The notes under the pieces are model-generated. The model was not told where the DNA came from. It did no database searches and worked only from the letters and a program-made list of their open reading frames with translations. This document shows positions 38,445 to 50,378 of a DNA stretch of 64,000 nucleotides, piece after piece. This DNA is from Bilabrum cf. latius (lineage: Eukaryota > Bigyra: Bicosoecida > Bigyra > Bicosoecida), in contig OZ237749.1 of the NCBI GenBank assembly GCA_965178125.1, forward strand, positions 62,001-126,000. Reading direction: 5' to 3'. The position numbers were made by a program, and so were the translations under genes. Positions within the stretch are counted from its first letter, which is position 1, and every line of letters starts with the position of its first letter.

Positions 38445-38662
38445 GCCCACGTGGCCCTTGCCACTGGGTCCTAGTTCAAGGAGTCGACTGGGCGTCGCCA
38501 GTGGGCGATCTTCAAGTCCGTAATGGCCACGGATCCCCCGCCGGATAGACTGATCCGGTCGGATGTTGAACTGAAATCTTGGTGTAAGTTTAGTTTTGCG
38601 CACACCATTTCTGGTCAAATATTTTTTTTAACTCCAAATCCGGGACTAAAGCAACGCCTGCT
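38445..38662. other. Convergent intergenic region with AT-rich run
   Basis: This lies between the TGA of the HECT gene and the TGA of the acyl-CoA synthetase gene, which converge. It contains an AT-rich stretch with a run of eight T near 38622-38631, a possible 3'-end signal. No gene was seen in it. Confidence 0.4.
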
Positions 38663-41265
38663 TCACATGCCCTTGCGCTGCGCCAGCTCCGTGTACATAG
38701 CCTCGATCTCTCCCTGGAACCTCTTCTTCAGCTAAGGCCGCTTGGGTTTGAACGTTGGGGTGAGCAGCCCATTCTCCACTGTGAAAGCCTCGGCGTGCAG
38801 CCGCACGGCCCTCACCCTCTCGAACCCTGCCAGCTTGGAGGCCTGCGCCACCTCCTCCATCTGCTCCTGAATCGTGGCACGGAACTCAGCCACCTGGCAC
38901 AGCTGCCCCAGCGCCGCGTCCTCCAGGCCTCCCTCCTTCGGAGCTGCAGGCAGTCCCCCGGGCCCGGCGCCCGACGCAGCCTTCTGCCTGACCCACGCCG
39001 CTGCCACCTCCGGATCTGGCACCACGACCGCCACCAGGCTGGGCTGCAGGCTGTCCCCATGCACGAACATCTGCGCCACCAGGGGCGCCCTTGAGTATGC
39101 ACCCTCGATCTTCTCAGGGGCCACGTACTCGCCCTGCGCCAGCTTGAAGAGGTTCTTGACGCGGTCGATGATGGACAACGTGCCGTCGGCGTTGATGCGC
39201 CCCACGTCGCCGGTCCGCAGCCACCCGTCTGCTGTGAGCGCCTCCTTGGTGCGGGCGGGGTCGTGGAGGTACCCCATGAACACGTTGGCCCCTCGCGTGT
39301 GGATCTCGCCCCTGGGGCACGGCGCGTCCGAGGCGCGGTATCCCATGTCTGGGAGGTCCACGAGCTTGATCTCGTTCGAGGGCATGGGCGCGCCCACGTG
39401 TCCGGGGTGCCTCGCGTCAACCGGGGTGATTGTGCTGGCTGCCGTGTTCTCCGTCATGCCGTACCCCTCGAACAGAGGGGCGGAGAAGACCACCTGCACG
39501 AACTCCTTCACTCCCGGGCTGATGGGCGCCGACCCCGTGAGCATCAGGCGCACCCTCCCGCCCAGCAGCGCCCTCAGCTTGGCAAAGACCACAGCATCCC
39601 AGAGAGAGTGCTGCGTGTCTCCGTCCTGCCTCAGGTAGTGCTGCTTGGACCCGTAAGCGTAGTGGAAGAGCGCCCTCCGCACCACTGATGCCTCCCTAAC
39701 GCCCTGCGTCATCTTGTCGTGGATGCGGTTGAACAGCCGGGGCACGCTCACGAACACTGTGGGCCGCAGCGCCTGCAGGTCGCCCAGCAGGAGAGTCACG
39801 TCGCCCTGGTAGAAGCCTACGGCGGCCCCCACCCTGAAGAGACACGCCTGCACGATCCTCTCCATCAGGTGAGCCAGCGGTAGGTAGCTGAGGTACACGT
39901 CCCCAGAGTGCAGCTCCACCCCGCCGGCAGTGGCCCCTGCCATCCCCGCCACGAAGTTACCGTGGGACATCATGGCGCCCTTGGGAGTGCCAGTGGTCCC
40001 GCTCGTGTAGCACACCGTGGCCATGTCCTCCCTCGAGGGCGGGTTCGGGGGCCGAGGGTGCGCCCTCCCTTCAGACACCAGGTCGGAGAGACGCATCTGG
40101 GACACGCCTGAGCTGCCAGGGCCGGACGCGGCGCCACTTTCCGAGGCGCAGGAGATGGCGGCATCTTCGGACGTTGCAGCGCAATGCAGGCCCACAGATG
40201 CGGCGTCTTTGCTGTAGTCCGTCGTGGTAGGAACCTCGGGCGCCGCGCATTTGGCAAGTTCCGCTTGGATGGCCCCGCCTATGGCCTCCACCAGAGCCGC
40301 CTCCTCGTGCCCCATTGTACTGTCTCTGGCACTGGCAGCAGTGCTAGCACTGGCTGCCAAGCTGCTTGGCAGAGGAGATGTCTATGACGAAGCAGAAAGC
40401 GGTGCGGCTACAGCGCCGTCGCACCCCCCGCTGCACGACACTCCGCCATCCCTGCCCTCGACGCCTGCCGCCGCCCCACCAGCCGCGGCCACATCGACCC
40501 CGCTGCAGTCCACCACGTCGCCCGCGCCCTCCCCCGCCCCTGCCGCGCTGACGCCTCCCCCCGCGGGCCCTACGCCGGCGCCTCTCCTCACCGCTGGGGG
40601 CTCCACGTCATCCATGATGATGAGGCAGCGGAGGGCCGGGCACCTCGCCGCTGCTTTGCGGGCGGCTTCCGCCCTGTCCGGGTGGCATACCACGACGGAG
40701 ACCTTGGTCTGGTTCAGGATGAACTCCAGGGCCTCTTCGCCCAGTGTGTCGTACAGGGGCACGGTGACCAGGGACTGCCGGTTGCAGGCTTGCTCCGCAA
40801 GCACCCACTGGTAGCAGTTGCGGCCCCAGATGCCAACCATGTCTCCCTGCGGGCGGTTCCAGTGGGCTCTAGTTGAGAACGGATTAAGGGCGCGCATGGG
40901 ACGCAGCAGCTATGCATTCAGTGTACGCACAATTCCCATGTCTAGAAGTTTGCGCCGGCTCTCACCTTTTTGAGACCGAGCCGAACCAATCCAGCCCCGA
41001 TGTCCGCAGCCAGCCCGTGCGCTTCCTGGTAGCTCAGCCACTTGAAAGGCCCGGCCACCTTTCCGCTACCTGAGCTCGATGGAACCATTTGTCGAGTTCC
41101 CAAGCAAGGGCGGCTGCCTGCTCGCCTTGTACCGATCTGGAAAGTCTCATACAGCGACGACAAATTGTCGATGGTGGTGAGAAGCTTGCTCGGAGACAGT
41201 GATGATCTGTAAATGGCTGACTCGCCAGGTCGGCCCGGCACTACCTGCGCGCACAATATGAGCAT
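38663..41265 (-). CDS. Long-chain acyl-CoA synthetase (AMP-binding family)
   Basis: Exons 41265-40966 and 40909-38663 give about 848 residues ending in TGA, with TAG at 40382 and 38732. ANL-superfamily marks are clear: the P-loop-like YTSGTTGTPKG near residue 402, GYGMTEN near 585, and DGWLRTGDVG near 665. The N-terminal WLSYQEAHGLAADIGAGL block and the closing TFKPKRP motif are typical of LACS/ACSL enzymes. The enzyme activates fatty acids to acyl-CoA through an acyl-AMP intermediate for lipid synthesis or beta-oxidation. It is longer than most homologues because of a low-complexity Pro/Ala-rich insert around 40382-40610 and another at 40090-40360. The TAG after KRP sits where plant homologues have Gln (KRPQ) and mammalian ones Glu. 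Under the standard code the conserved last 22 residues would be lost. Confidence 0.88.
40910..40965 (-). other. Predicted intron (56 nt) in the acyl-CoA synthetase gene
   Basis: The donor is GTGAGAG following AAAAAG (exon end 40966) and the acceptor is TGCATAG ending at 40910. It is phase 0 and joins GLKK to LLRPMRALNPF. It is the shortest intron predicted here. Confidence 0.7.
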
Positions 41266-41812
41266 GGGGTCTAGCAAAGCTGTGAAGGGTGAGGCCCTGC
41301 CTATTCCATCCGTGAGGTGTGAAGATCTAGAGCTAGTTCACGCAAAGCCGGGCAGTGAATGCCGTTCTACAACACATCAATCTCACTGGAACTGAATAGG
41401 CTACATTAGACTACTCCTACCCCATAACTACGGTGCAATATTTTAGAGGGGACGAACGGGGTGCATTTTTCTACCGACGAGGTTTTGATTTATTGTTGCG
41501 TGTAGGTAAGATCCTCAGATCCGGTTTTTGAGAGGGCCAGTTGCTGTTCTTGCGTGTGGCAACACACGCGACCCCGTTCATTAATCGATGACGCCTGTTT
41601 TATTTATATACGGCGCCCTGGGTGCCCATGCCTTGGCAGGAGCAGAGTCGTACGTTAATGCCTCGTGCGTGTCGAGGAGTTGCACCACGTTTCCTGCGTA
41701 TTCCTAGCATGAAGGTATCGATGCAGAATCGAGAATCGAATCGAATCCGGGCCCAAGTATCTACGGCGGTGGATGGGAAGTCCTGGTGATTTTTCTAGTT
41801 CTTTTCGGGATA
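41266..41812. promoter_or_regulatory. Divergent intergenic region, likely promoters of both flanking genes
   Basis: About 550 bp lies between the minus-strand acyl-CoA synthetase and the plus-strand large gene. It is much more AT-rich than the genes. A TATA-like stretch (TTTATTTATATA) lies at about 41599-41610, some 200 bp before the plus-strand ATG. No RNA gene was recognised. Confidence 0.4.
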
Positions 41813-44800
41813 ATGAACGGATTTTATCAGCTGGTCAGACGCTTTGGAATCTGCACCGCTCTGCAGCCTTGTGACCAAGCTATTGCAGAGTACTGCCAAA
41901 ATTTGGCAGGTCTAGACACGAAGGCATTTTAGCTGGAGGCTAGTGAACTCTAGCGAAGACGGCTGCTGATCCAGGCTGCGTCGTTTGCGACTCTCTCGCA
42001 CCCAGCAACGGCTGCGACGAGCCCCACTCCAACCCAAAATCACCGACCAAATTCACTCGACGAGTTGAGCGCTCTCATGTCCCTCTCACAAGACACCGCA
42101 CTCATTGCTTCCATGGCCATGCATGCCGCGGACTCGCCCCTGCGCCGGCCTGCAGAGAGCAACGACTCGCAGGGCCCTATGCGTGGACCTTCCCCCGAGA
42201 GCACCATGCAGATCCCAGCAGCCACATGGGCAGAGCTCAGGGGCCTCGCACGGCTGTGCCGCGCTGCCAGGGGAGAGGGTCTGCGAGGGCCCGTGGTGGA
42301 GCTGGTGGAGGACGCGGGGCGCTCCGTGGCACCCGTCCTGCGGGCAGCAGCGGCCGCTGTGTCGCCCGGGCGGACGAACGGCCAGGGCACCGCACCTGTG
42401 CAGGCTCCTGTGCTTAGCCTGCGGCCCCAGGAGATGGACGTGCCGGCGCTGCCGGATCAGGTGAGAGCCGCTGGTGCTGGTGCTGGTGCTGGTGCTGGTG
42501 CTGGTGCTGGTGCTGGTGCTGCTGCGATGGGCGCCCTGGAGCTGCTCGGGGATGGGGGCGCTGCAGGTGACGACCCTTTCCTGCCGTATCGCTCGACTGT
42601 GCCAGTACGCGACGCATCCGGACATCCTACTGGCCGCAAGGAAGGTCTTGGCAGCACACCACTGGCAGCAGACGCGCGAGACCCAAGTGCGCGAGCCAAG
42701 GCGTCGGGCCAGGTGACCCCCACTGCGATGGCCGGCGCCCTGTCCTTCGCCCTGGATGCCAGAGGGCAGCCGGACCCCTTCGGCTGGTTAGGGAGGGGCA
42801 CTTGGGCCGGCCGCATGTCTGCCAGGCACGTGGCTCTCAGCATGGCTGCCCTGCGGCCGGCCACTGCCTCTGACCTTGACAGGGTGGTGCTCCGCAGAGA
42901 GCGCGCCTCGGAGCTGGCGCAGGCGAGGCAGAGGCTGCTGGATGCAAAGGGGGATGGGGCGGAGGCAGCGGCGGCCTTGCACGAGATACGCAGGCAGCAG
43001 CGGGCTTGGAGCCGCGAGGGCGGGCTGGGCATGGCTGCAGACGCGAGGTCCCCGTTCGATAGGCGCCCCGCGGCCGCTGCGGCTGCGTTTGCCGGTGCCA
43101 CAGCCGATGCCGACGGGAAGGCCGCCCTCCTCGAGGCGCACGCCCCCAGGCGGCTGTTCTGGTTTGCTGCCCCGTCCTCTCCACGGGGCACGCATTCGCT
43201 CAGCGAGCCATCGGGACCAGCAGTGGGGCTCCAGCGGGGGGCAGCTCCGTGGGACTTGGGCAGTCCGGCGGGGAGTGCCCATGCGCGGGACAGGGAGATG
43301 GGGGATACCGATGGTGCGCGAGAGCTGCCGCCGACCTGCGAGGCGCTGGAGGCGTGCTGTCCAGCGGTGTTCACCTGGGCCGCGGCGGCGTGCATTGCAG
43401 TGCTGGCGTGCCTGCAGCGGGGGCTGCTGTGGTGCTTGGACTGCGGAGACCGGGCCTGCCTGGCCGTGTCTGGGTGCAAGCGCTGGGTCCTCTTCCGGCT
43501 TGGATACGGCCCTGCCGGTGCTGCGGCCGACCAGGGGGTCGAGGCCGGCGATGGCGGTAGCGGCGCATATGCATTGCACGATGGTGCTGCTCAAGGCGAG
43601 CTACCCCGGCACACCGGCAATGGATCTAGACCGGATCGAGGCGGCCGTGCCAGACCTCTCGGAGCCAGCGGGCATGGTGCAGGCGGGGTCCGGCGCAGGG
43701 CTGTTGCACGCCCGAGGCGCGGGCGCGGGGGCGGGGTCCTTCCCCGGGACGTGGTGGCCATGGGCCCCCCTGCAGGGGCGAGGCACCCACCAGCGGAGGG
43801 CATGGAGCTGGACGGAGTGGGCAGCGACGGACGTAGGGTCTGGGGCCGGAGGGCCATAAGGACAGGCCGGCCCCGTGCCCCTGCCCAGCGGCTGATGCGT
43901 CGGCTGGGTCGGCTGTGGTCCGAGCTGGGCCTGCTGCTGGGTGCCCTGTGCCTGGAGGGGCGAGCCCGCGTGGACGTCTGCGTGGCTGCTTGCCACGCGG
44001 GGATGGTGTGCGACTGCGAAGGCCTCATTGCCCGCCCGTCCGCGCTTGGAAGTCATGGTGCCGGTGGCGAGGTGACCTAGGCTCAGTCGGGGAGGGCCAG
44101 GGCCAGTGCCAGGGACAGGAGGAGGAGGGGCACCACCGCTGGCAGCAGCCGGGAGTCATCGCGCGCATCTAGCAGGGCCAGGAGCAGGGGAGCGGAGGAG
44201 CATACTAGGGGTGATCCCAGCGGCGTGGACCGCTCGCTGTCGGCTCCTGCCTCGATGACTGCAGAGGCCCAGTCCGGGGCTCGCGGAGTGCTGCTCGGTG
44301 GCGAGTCGTGGACGGAAATGGCGCACAGGTGGATGGGGGGCGAGGAGTGGCGCGTGGCGCGGCTGCTGCGGTACATGCAAGCCTCTTTGGCGGTGGCCGG
44401 GGCGGCCGATGGGGAGGGGATGCCAGCGGGCATGGGCATGGGCATGGAAGTGCAGCACGGGGTGGCCAGCGGCGTGGTGGCCAGGTCCATGTCGGTGGCG
44501 CTGCCTCTTGCGAGGTCCTTGAGGGAGAGGGGGCTGGCGGTGGCGGCTGACCTTGGGGTGATCCAGGGAACAAGCGCCGGTGCGGGGGTGCAGGACGGGG
44601 GGCTCGAGTATGGCGATGACGGTGACAATGAGGGGGGCCTGCACCGGCGTGGGTGGGGTCGCGGGTTGCGTGCAGGGATCCGGTTTCTGCAGTCGGCTGT
44701 GGCGGGTCTGTGCACGCGCGGGGAAGGTGAGGGGTCTCGTCGCGTTGTGGGGCATGTACGGGGCGGGCTCGTGCTGCCCGCGGTGTCTTCCGGTTCTCTT

Positions 44801-47677
44801 GGTGGAGCGCTGGGTCATGGTGATGATGGGCCAGCGGAGGACGAGTGCAGCGGCACTGCAGGCTTGGCTGGTATGGTGGAGAGGGAGGGGTACAGCAGCA
44901 ACAACGATCCGGGTGAGCGTGCGGTGGACGAGGCCGCAGGGGATGAAGAAGGGGGGCCGGAAGAGGAAGATAGAGCCAGAGGGGCTGCATCGCCCGGAAG
45001 GGAACGCGCCGGGACCAATGGCAGAAATCGAACCAGCAGCACCAGCCCCAGCCGTCGGCCCAGCCGCGGCCACGCCACATCCACGACCCGTAGTTCCCCT
45101 CCAGGCACTGTGCCTGTCACGGCCGCATCCCCCCCCGCCGGCGTGCTGCAGCTGCCCACGGACGGCCTGGAGAGGGCAGAGGCCAGGACCAGGCAGGCAG
45201 TGGAGGCAGCCACAGACGCTGCCATCCGCAGGCTGAGGTGGCACCGGATCGTGCTGGCGCTGGGATGCTGCGGTGGCCCCTGCATCCCGCTGTGCACGGA
45301 GCCCTGCTGCGGGCTGCGGAGGGGGGTGAGAAGGGCCGTTGACTGGCGGAGGGTTGCCGAGTCGGGGGGCGGCGAGGGGGAGGACCTGCTGGGGGTGGGG
45401 GGTGTCGGGGAGGAGGCCGGATCCACCGATGCCCAGGCCGCTGGCAGTGGCCGGTCTGGCTCGGCTCGCAGCAGGAGCAGCGGCAGGAGCAGCAGTGGGT
45501 CGCCCAGGAGGAGCGCGCGCAACCGCTCACGGTCCAGGTCCCGCCGGTCCAGAAGCCGGGCGGGCCATGCATCGCTGCGGCCTGCATCCGCAGAGTCGTG
45601 CGTGGTGCCGGCTCTGTGCGGCCGTCACGTCCGCGCCCAGTGCCTCCGGGGCCAGGGCGAGAGGGCGGCCCTCACAGCTGAGGCGATCGACGGGTGCCTC
45701 AGGCGCAGCGCGGCGGCGAGTCTGCGGAGCCGAGGGTCTGCGCTTTCGCTGGCGCCTTCGTGCATGCGGATGGTGACGGAGGGAACGGTGGCTGCGCTGT
45801 GGTCGGGCTTCGCGGCCTGCGGGATCCTCGTGGTGCTGTGGTGCCACCGGGACCCTGCGGCTGCTGGCGCTGATGCATCCGAGGGAGACAGCCACGCTTC
45901 GCTCGGCAAGTCAAGCACGCCCACTGCTGCCCGGTCGACTGGGTCGGCAGGGAACAAGGGGTCGGATTCTGCCACTGCCGACACGGTGGACCGGCGCGGC
46001 ATCCGCACCCCGTGCCCCAGGCCGGAGAGGATGTGCAGCCGGGGGGGTGGTGCTGCCGCGCTGCAGGCCAGCGTAGGGCTGCTGGCCCCGTGCGGCGAAG
46101 GAGTCGCCTCGGTGGACGAGGGGCGGCAGGAACATGCCAATCACTCCGCAGCGGGCAAAGGCTCTGCGGGGTGGTGGGGGCTGTGTGCAGGCAGGCAGCG
46201 GCCTGTGGCTGCTGCGGATGTGCGTGTGTCGTGGCTGCGGGCTGCTGGCGTGGGGGGTCGACTATCTCTGCCTCTGTGGCTCCGACGGGCTGGTGACTCC
46301 ACGGCCTGGCAGGACGAGGCTCTGCTTGGTGCGGCTGCCGATCGCATGCGCCGGCGGTGCCTGTCAGCTCCTCTGAGCCTCATCCCCGAGCAGCTGCTGG
46401 CGGCCCCTCAGCGCAGGCGCGAGGGAGGCCCCTCGGCTTCGTCTCTGCCCCTGTCGTCTCATTTTGCTAGATCGCATGGGACGGAGCTGTTCGCACTATC
46501 GGACGAGGGAGAGTGGGCAGGGCTCGCCTTCAGGGACAAGGCCGGGGAAGAGGCGTCCTGGGGGTGCTGGGAGGCATCCGGTGGGCCGTACAGCGGCGCG
46601 CACGGGACACAGGGTCTGACTGGATCGGGATGCGGGGTTAGCCTGGCTGGTGGTGGCGCGGTGGGATGGGGGGCGGGGAGGGTCGGGCTGTCCTGTCCCA
46701 CCGGCGGGGGTGGGGAGGGCCTGCCTTGCCTGCCCGACCCCACGCAGACCGCCATGGCCCTTCCCTTGCAGTCCATGGCTGGGCAGGAAGACGCCATGCA
46801 GCAGCGAGACCACGGCATGGGGATGGAGGGACGAGTCCTGACAGAGGGGGACAAGCGAGCGAGACTGGACTCGTTGGGCAGCGAGGGATCCGCAGCTTCC
46901 ACCCCGGTCTCTGGTCAGCACCCTGCATCACAGTGCGATGCACCCGTCCCCCCAGCCACAGGAAACCCCCCGAGTGGCAGGGCAGAGTCCGCTCCTGCCG
47001 GCCCGGCCCCGCGGCTGTGTGCCCCGGAGCCCTCCAGCGACGTGGTGGCGGCCATGTCTCCCTACACGACCGCCCGTGCCCTGGCCAACCTGAGGCTGTG
47101 GGTGCCGGGCGTACTGACGGCGAGGCCCAGGGGGCCAGCCGAGCTGCTGCGGGCAGTGGCGGCGGTGAGTGGCACGTGGGGACGAGGGCCGGGTGGAGGG
47201 TGGGGGGGTGCGGCTGGGGCTCTGCCGGGGGCGGCGCTGGTGCGTGTGGCGCTCGGGGGATTCGAGCCTCGGCGGGCGCAGCTGCTGCTGGACGCGGCTG
47301 CGTGCTGCGTGGCACCTGGCGGATTCTTCGTGGTGCATGGGTGCCTGAACGTGGATGTGAGCGCGGCAGCGGACTCTGCGAGTGGGAGGGAAGATAGGCT
47401 TGGCACCGAAGGGGGGCACGCGGGTGGCAGTGGCAATGCTGCATCGGTGCATCGTCCTGGCACCGCCAGTGGTGGGATGGACGAGGACTAGGAGGCGAAG
47501 GTGCTGCAGAGGGCAGCGGCGAGGGCGGCGGGGCACCGCCGGCTGATGGCAGAGGTGGCCACGCTGCGGGCAAGCGTGCGGGTGGGCAGCCCGGTCAAGG
47601 GCCGGTGGGCGGGTCCTGTGCCTCTGTGTGAGGGGAGCGGGGCTCTGGTGTGGAGGGCGCCCATGCCGCAGCTGTGA
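41813..47677 (+). CDS. Large low-complexity protein with RS-like tract and possible methyltransferase-like C-terminus
   Basis: One frame from the ATG at 41813 to TGA at 47675-47677 gives 1,954 residues with four TAGs (two near 41930-41953, then 44078 and 47489). No confident family was recognised. The N-terminus (MNGFYQLVRRFGICTAL) starts an amphipathic helical region. A (GlyAla)n tract sits at about residue 220. A hydrophobic, Cys-rich segment around 43370-43510 could be one or two membrane helices. An Arg/Ser-rich tract (RSRSRSRRSRSR) sits near 45480-45560. Near the C-terminus, LVRVALGG followed by LLLDAAACCVAPGGFFVVHG resembles the late strand/GG region of class I methyltransferases, but no SAM-binding GxGxG was found. 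Composition is rich in Gly, Ala and Arg. The frame is real by its length and by TAG-only interruption; its function is unknown. Confidence 0.6.
42470..42523 (+). repeat. In-frame hexanucleotide repeat (GGTGCT)n
   Basis: About nine near-perfect copies of GGTGCT encode an alternating Gly-Ala tract inside the 1,954-residue protein. The six-base unit keeps frame when copy number changes, so length polymorphism would be tolerated. Confidence 0.9.
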
Positions 47678-47798
47678 GGGGAGCCGGGCTCTTGAAGATT
47701 ATGTGCCTTGGTCTTGTAAGTAGAAGCAGGGTGGTTTTGGTCGTGATTTCAATTTCCATGATCCTGAGCTCGGCAAGGACCCGTAGTGGAACAGCGAT
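47678..47798. other. Short convergent spacer
   Basis: Only 121 bp separates two convergent TGA stop codons. It probably holds both 3' ends. No motif was identified. Confidence 0.4.
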
Positions 47799-50108
47799 TC
47801 AAGCATCGACCACCCCCACCGCCCCCTCCAGGTCGAGGACAAGCTGGGCGAAGGATAACACGGGCGGGTACTGAACACTGCTGTTATGAACCACAGAGGT
47901 GATGCCTACCTCTAGCATTGGCCCACCTCGCCGCCGCCGCAGACCCCGAGCCAGAAAGGCACGTGCGCACGAAGGCAGGTCCACCTCCTCGAACTCAGAG
48001 GCCGCACTCGTCACACGGACGACTTCTCCCTCGCACCCAGTCACGTTCAGACCAACCGCACATAGACCAGTCACCCTACCGTGCTCCGTGGCCCCGACAG
48101 GACCGCAGGGCGGGCTCTTGATGCCCAGCCGGAGCCGGGCCCCCGCAGTCTGTGCCTTGCTTCCGGTCGATTGAGCTCCTAGAAATGAGCCTGGGCCACC
48201 GTCCGTCGGCAGCAAAAACTGGACTCGGGCTTCTTGGCCGCTGGTGAGGTTCCGCATGACCCCCATGCGCGGCGCCGCGAGCCTCAGTGGAACCACATCC
48301 AACAGCACTGACGGCTGGAAGTTGGCTGGCGGGAACTCCGCGGCATCCTCACCGCCACCATGCCCTAGATCTACCCCTGGGGCCCCTAACACTCGCGACA
48401 AGCGCCCTTCACCACCGTAAAGAGATGGCCTGTATCGCAGAACAGCGATCCCACCGGAGGGAAGCACCCAGCTGACAGGCGCCTTGCCCAGCGCGGGCAG
48501 CAGTCCCGGGCTCAGGCTAACCGTGCCGTTGCTGCCGTAGTGGATCCAGCGACCCCCCACAGGCTCCCAGTGCGTCAAGCCACCGTGAAATGCACCTACT
48601 AACGACCCATTGGTCCCTGCCGTGTGGATAGTCACATTGGTTGGCTCGTTATCCGATGGCCCCACCACGAGGATCCTAAGCTCCCCTGCCGTGCGCACCC
48701 ACACCGCGCTGACCCACGGCTAGGACGAGGTCCCGTTGCCTGCCCCCTGCGGCGGTTGCAACGAACCATTATTGCCCGATCGCGCAACGACCTGCAGGCG
48801 ATCCACATCAGGGGGATTCCCCCGGGTGACACCCCCCAGCGCGGGGGGAAGCCCCTCCGCTAGCAGGCTCTGCGCGTCCTCCGTTGCAGTGAATCCGACC
48901 CACCCACCGCCACCCTGATGCCCTGCCTCTTTGATCACCCCGTAGGCGCAGTGCTTCCCTTGCGCTGCGAAGTCGAACAACTGCCTCCCCAGCACGTGCC
49001 CCGGCCATCGGGAGGCGCGCAAGGCGGCCTGCACCGAGGGCCGCGCGCGCCACCGCAGCGTTGCGTCGTAGCTGCGCCACTCCTCCAGGCTGGCCAGGCA
49101 GTAGTCCGTCTCTGTTACCGCGACGGGGATGGCGGCCCTGCCGCGGCTGCTCCCGGCTGATCCACCGGCGGTTGAGCTTGCTGGCGCTGAGGGTGCCGAG
49201 GAGGTGTACGCGTGCACCGTGGCGAATGCACCCTCCAGCGCAGCCGGCTGCGCCGAGTGGTTATAGGCGTGAAAGTCAAAGAAGTCCGTGTGAGCCCCGT
49301 CCAGGAACGGTTGCGACCAGTGCTCCCACGTGCCCCAGTGCGAGCGAGCACTTGCCGTCGGCGAGCAGTATATGGCCGGGCCTCCCACCGTGGCGCTGCC
49401 CCCGGCCTTTGCAGCAGCCTCTCGAATATGAGGGGCAGCCATGTTGAAAAAATCGACGTAGTCTGTCGCGTTGTGGCCGCTCGTCCAGTAGTGCGCGTTG
49501 GGCTCGTTGAACACGTGAGAAAGCAGGTGGCCAGAGCCGCCCCCTTCAATGTCGGCTCTCACGAATTTCGCCGTGTAAAACGATAAGAGGGCTGCAAACC
49601 ATTCGTATTGCGAAGCATTTGGCGAACCTCCGTGAGGGCAAATCGAATATGGGAACGCTGGCGAGCAGTAGTTGTCGAGATACACCCACGGCCGAATGCC
49701 AGCTCGTTGAAGAGTTCCCTTTTTGAGAACGCCCCCGCCGTAATCCGTCCGGTTGAATCGAGCCGATGGTCCACTGGAGGTAGTGTTTTTGAACCAACGA
49801 GCCAGTTGCTCTACAGTCGACAGGTTCATTGAGCTAGATGGAAGCAGGACAGACTCCAAGCCAGCCATGATGCCCACAGAGGTTGGCTTCGCATGGCTCA
49901 AATACCTCTGTCCTACTGACGTCTCTGATGTGTTGCCCAGCAGACCTACTTCCCCGTAAGCGGTGATGCCATTGACAGGAGCAACTCCGCGGGTGCCATT
50001 CAACGCCATCGCTACATCTGGATAGACTGTTACACGCAGCTCGTTGCTCGGCTATGCGGCAACTAAACAATGCAATGCTACGAACGCGATCAAGGGAGGC
50101 ATTTGCAT
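47799..50108 (-). CDS. Secreted glycoside hydrolase, clan GH-A type (GH39-like)
   Basis: A single frame from ATG 50108 to TGA at 47799 gives 769 residues, with TAG at 50052 and 48720. It starts with a signal peptide (MQMPPLIAFVALHCLVAA), and the first TAG lies right after the AA of the likely cleavage site. Many N-x-S/T sites fit a secreted glycoprotein. The catalytic-domain pattern is that of a (beta/alpha)8 clan-A enzyme: VFNEPNAHYW near residue 202 supplies the Asn-Glu acid/base pair and VAVTETDYC near 333 a candidate nucleophile Glu. A beta-rich C-terminal domain (from about 450) is typical of GH39/GH51/GH86 relatives. It should hydrolyse an extracellular polysaccharide. The family could be GH39, GH86 or a related unnamed group; substrate cannot be told. 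Confidence 0.65.
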
Positions 50109-50378
50109 GACCAAGAATTTCGCTTGATGTTGGAAACGGAACCTTCGAATCCGTATTCCGGATTCCGGATCGGATGATCTGCTGCCCGGCCTGGAGGAGG
50201 GAGGGACTTGGTCTCACTGCTCCTGTGGCTGCACACGCATTGAAATCAAATCCCGTTGACCGTACTCATTCACACATGGAACACGCAAACACCACCGCCA
50301 GCTAGGTAGCCGGTCTACCTCTGTCCGCTCTTCTCACACCGAACGAACGAACGAATCTTGATTTTAGAAGACACACCA
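50109..50378. other. Intergenic region between two minus-strand genes
   Basis: This 270-bp stretch lies between the PXMP4 stop and the glycoside hydrolase start, both on minus. It includes a short (GAAC)n-like run near 50339-50353. It is the probable promoter of the hydrolase gene. Confidence 0.4.

Noticed and set aside
41266-41812. A suppressor tRNA-Gln(CUA) or other RNA gene in the intergenic DNA
   Set aside because: I looked for tRNA-like A/B-box patterns in the larger gaps and saw none convincing. A covariance-model scan would be needed to exclude it.
42470-42523. Short tandem repeat as CRISPR or minisatellite array
   Set aside because: Six-base units without spacers inside a coding frame; a simple repeat.
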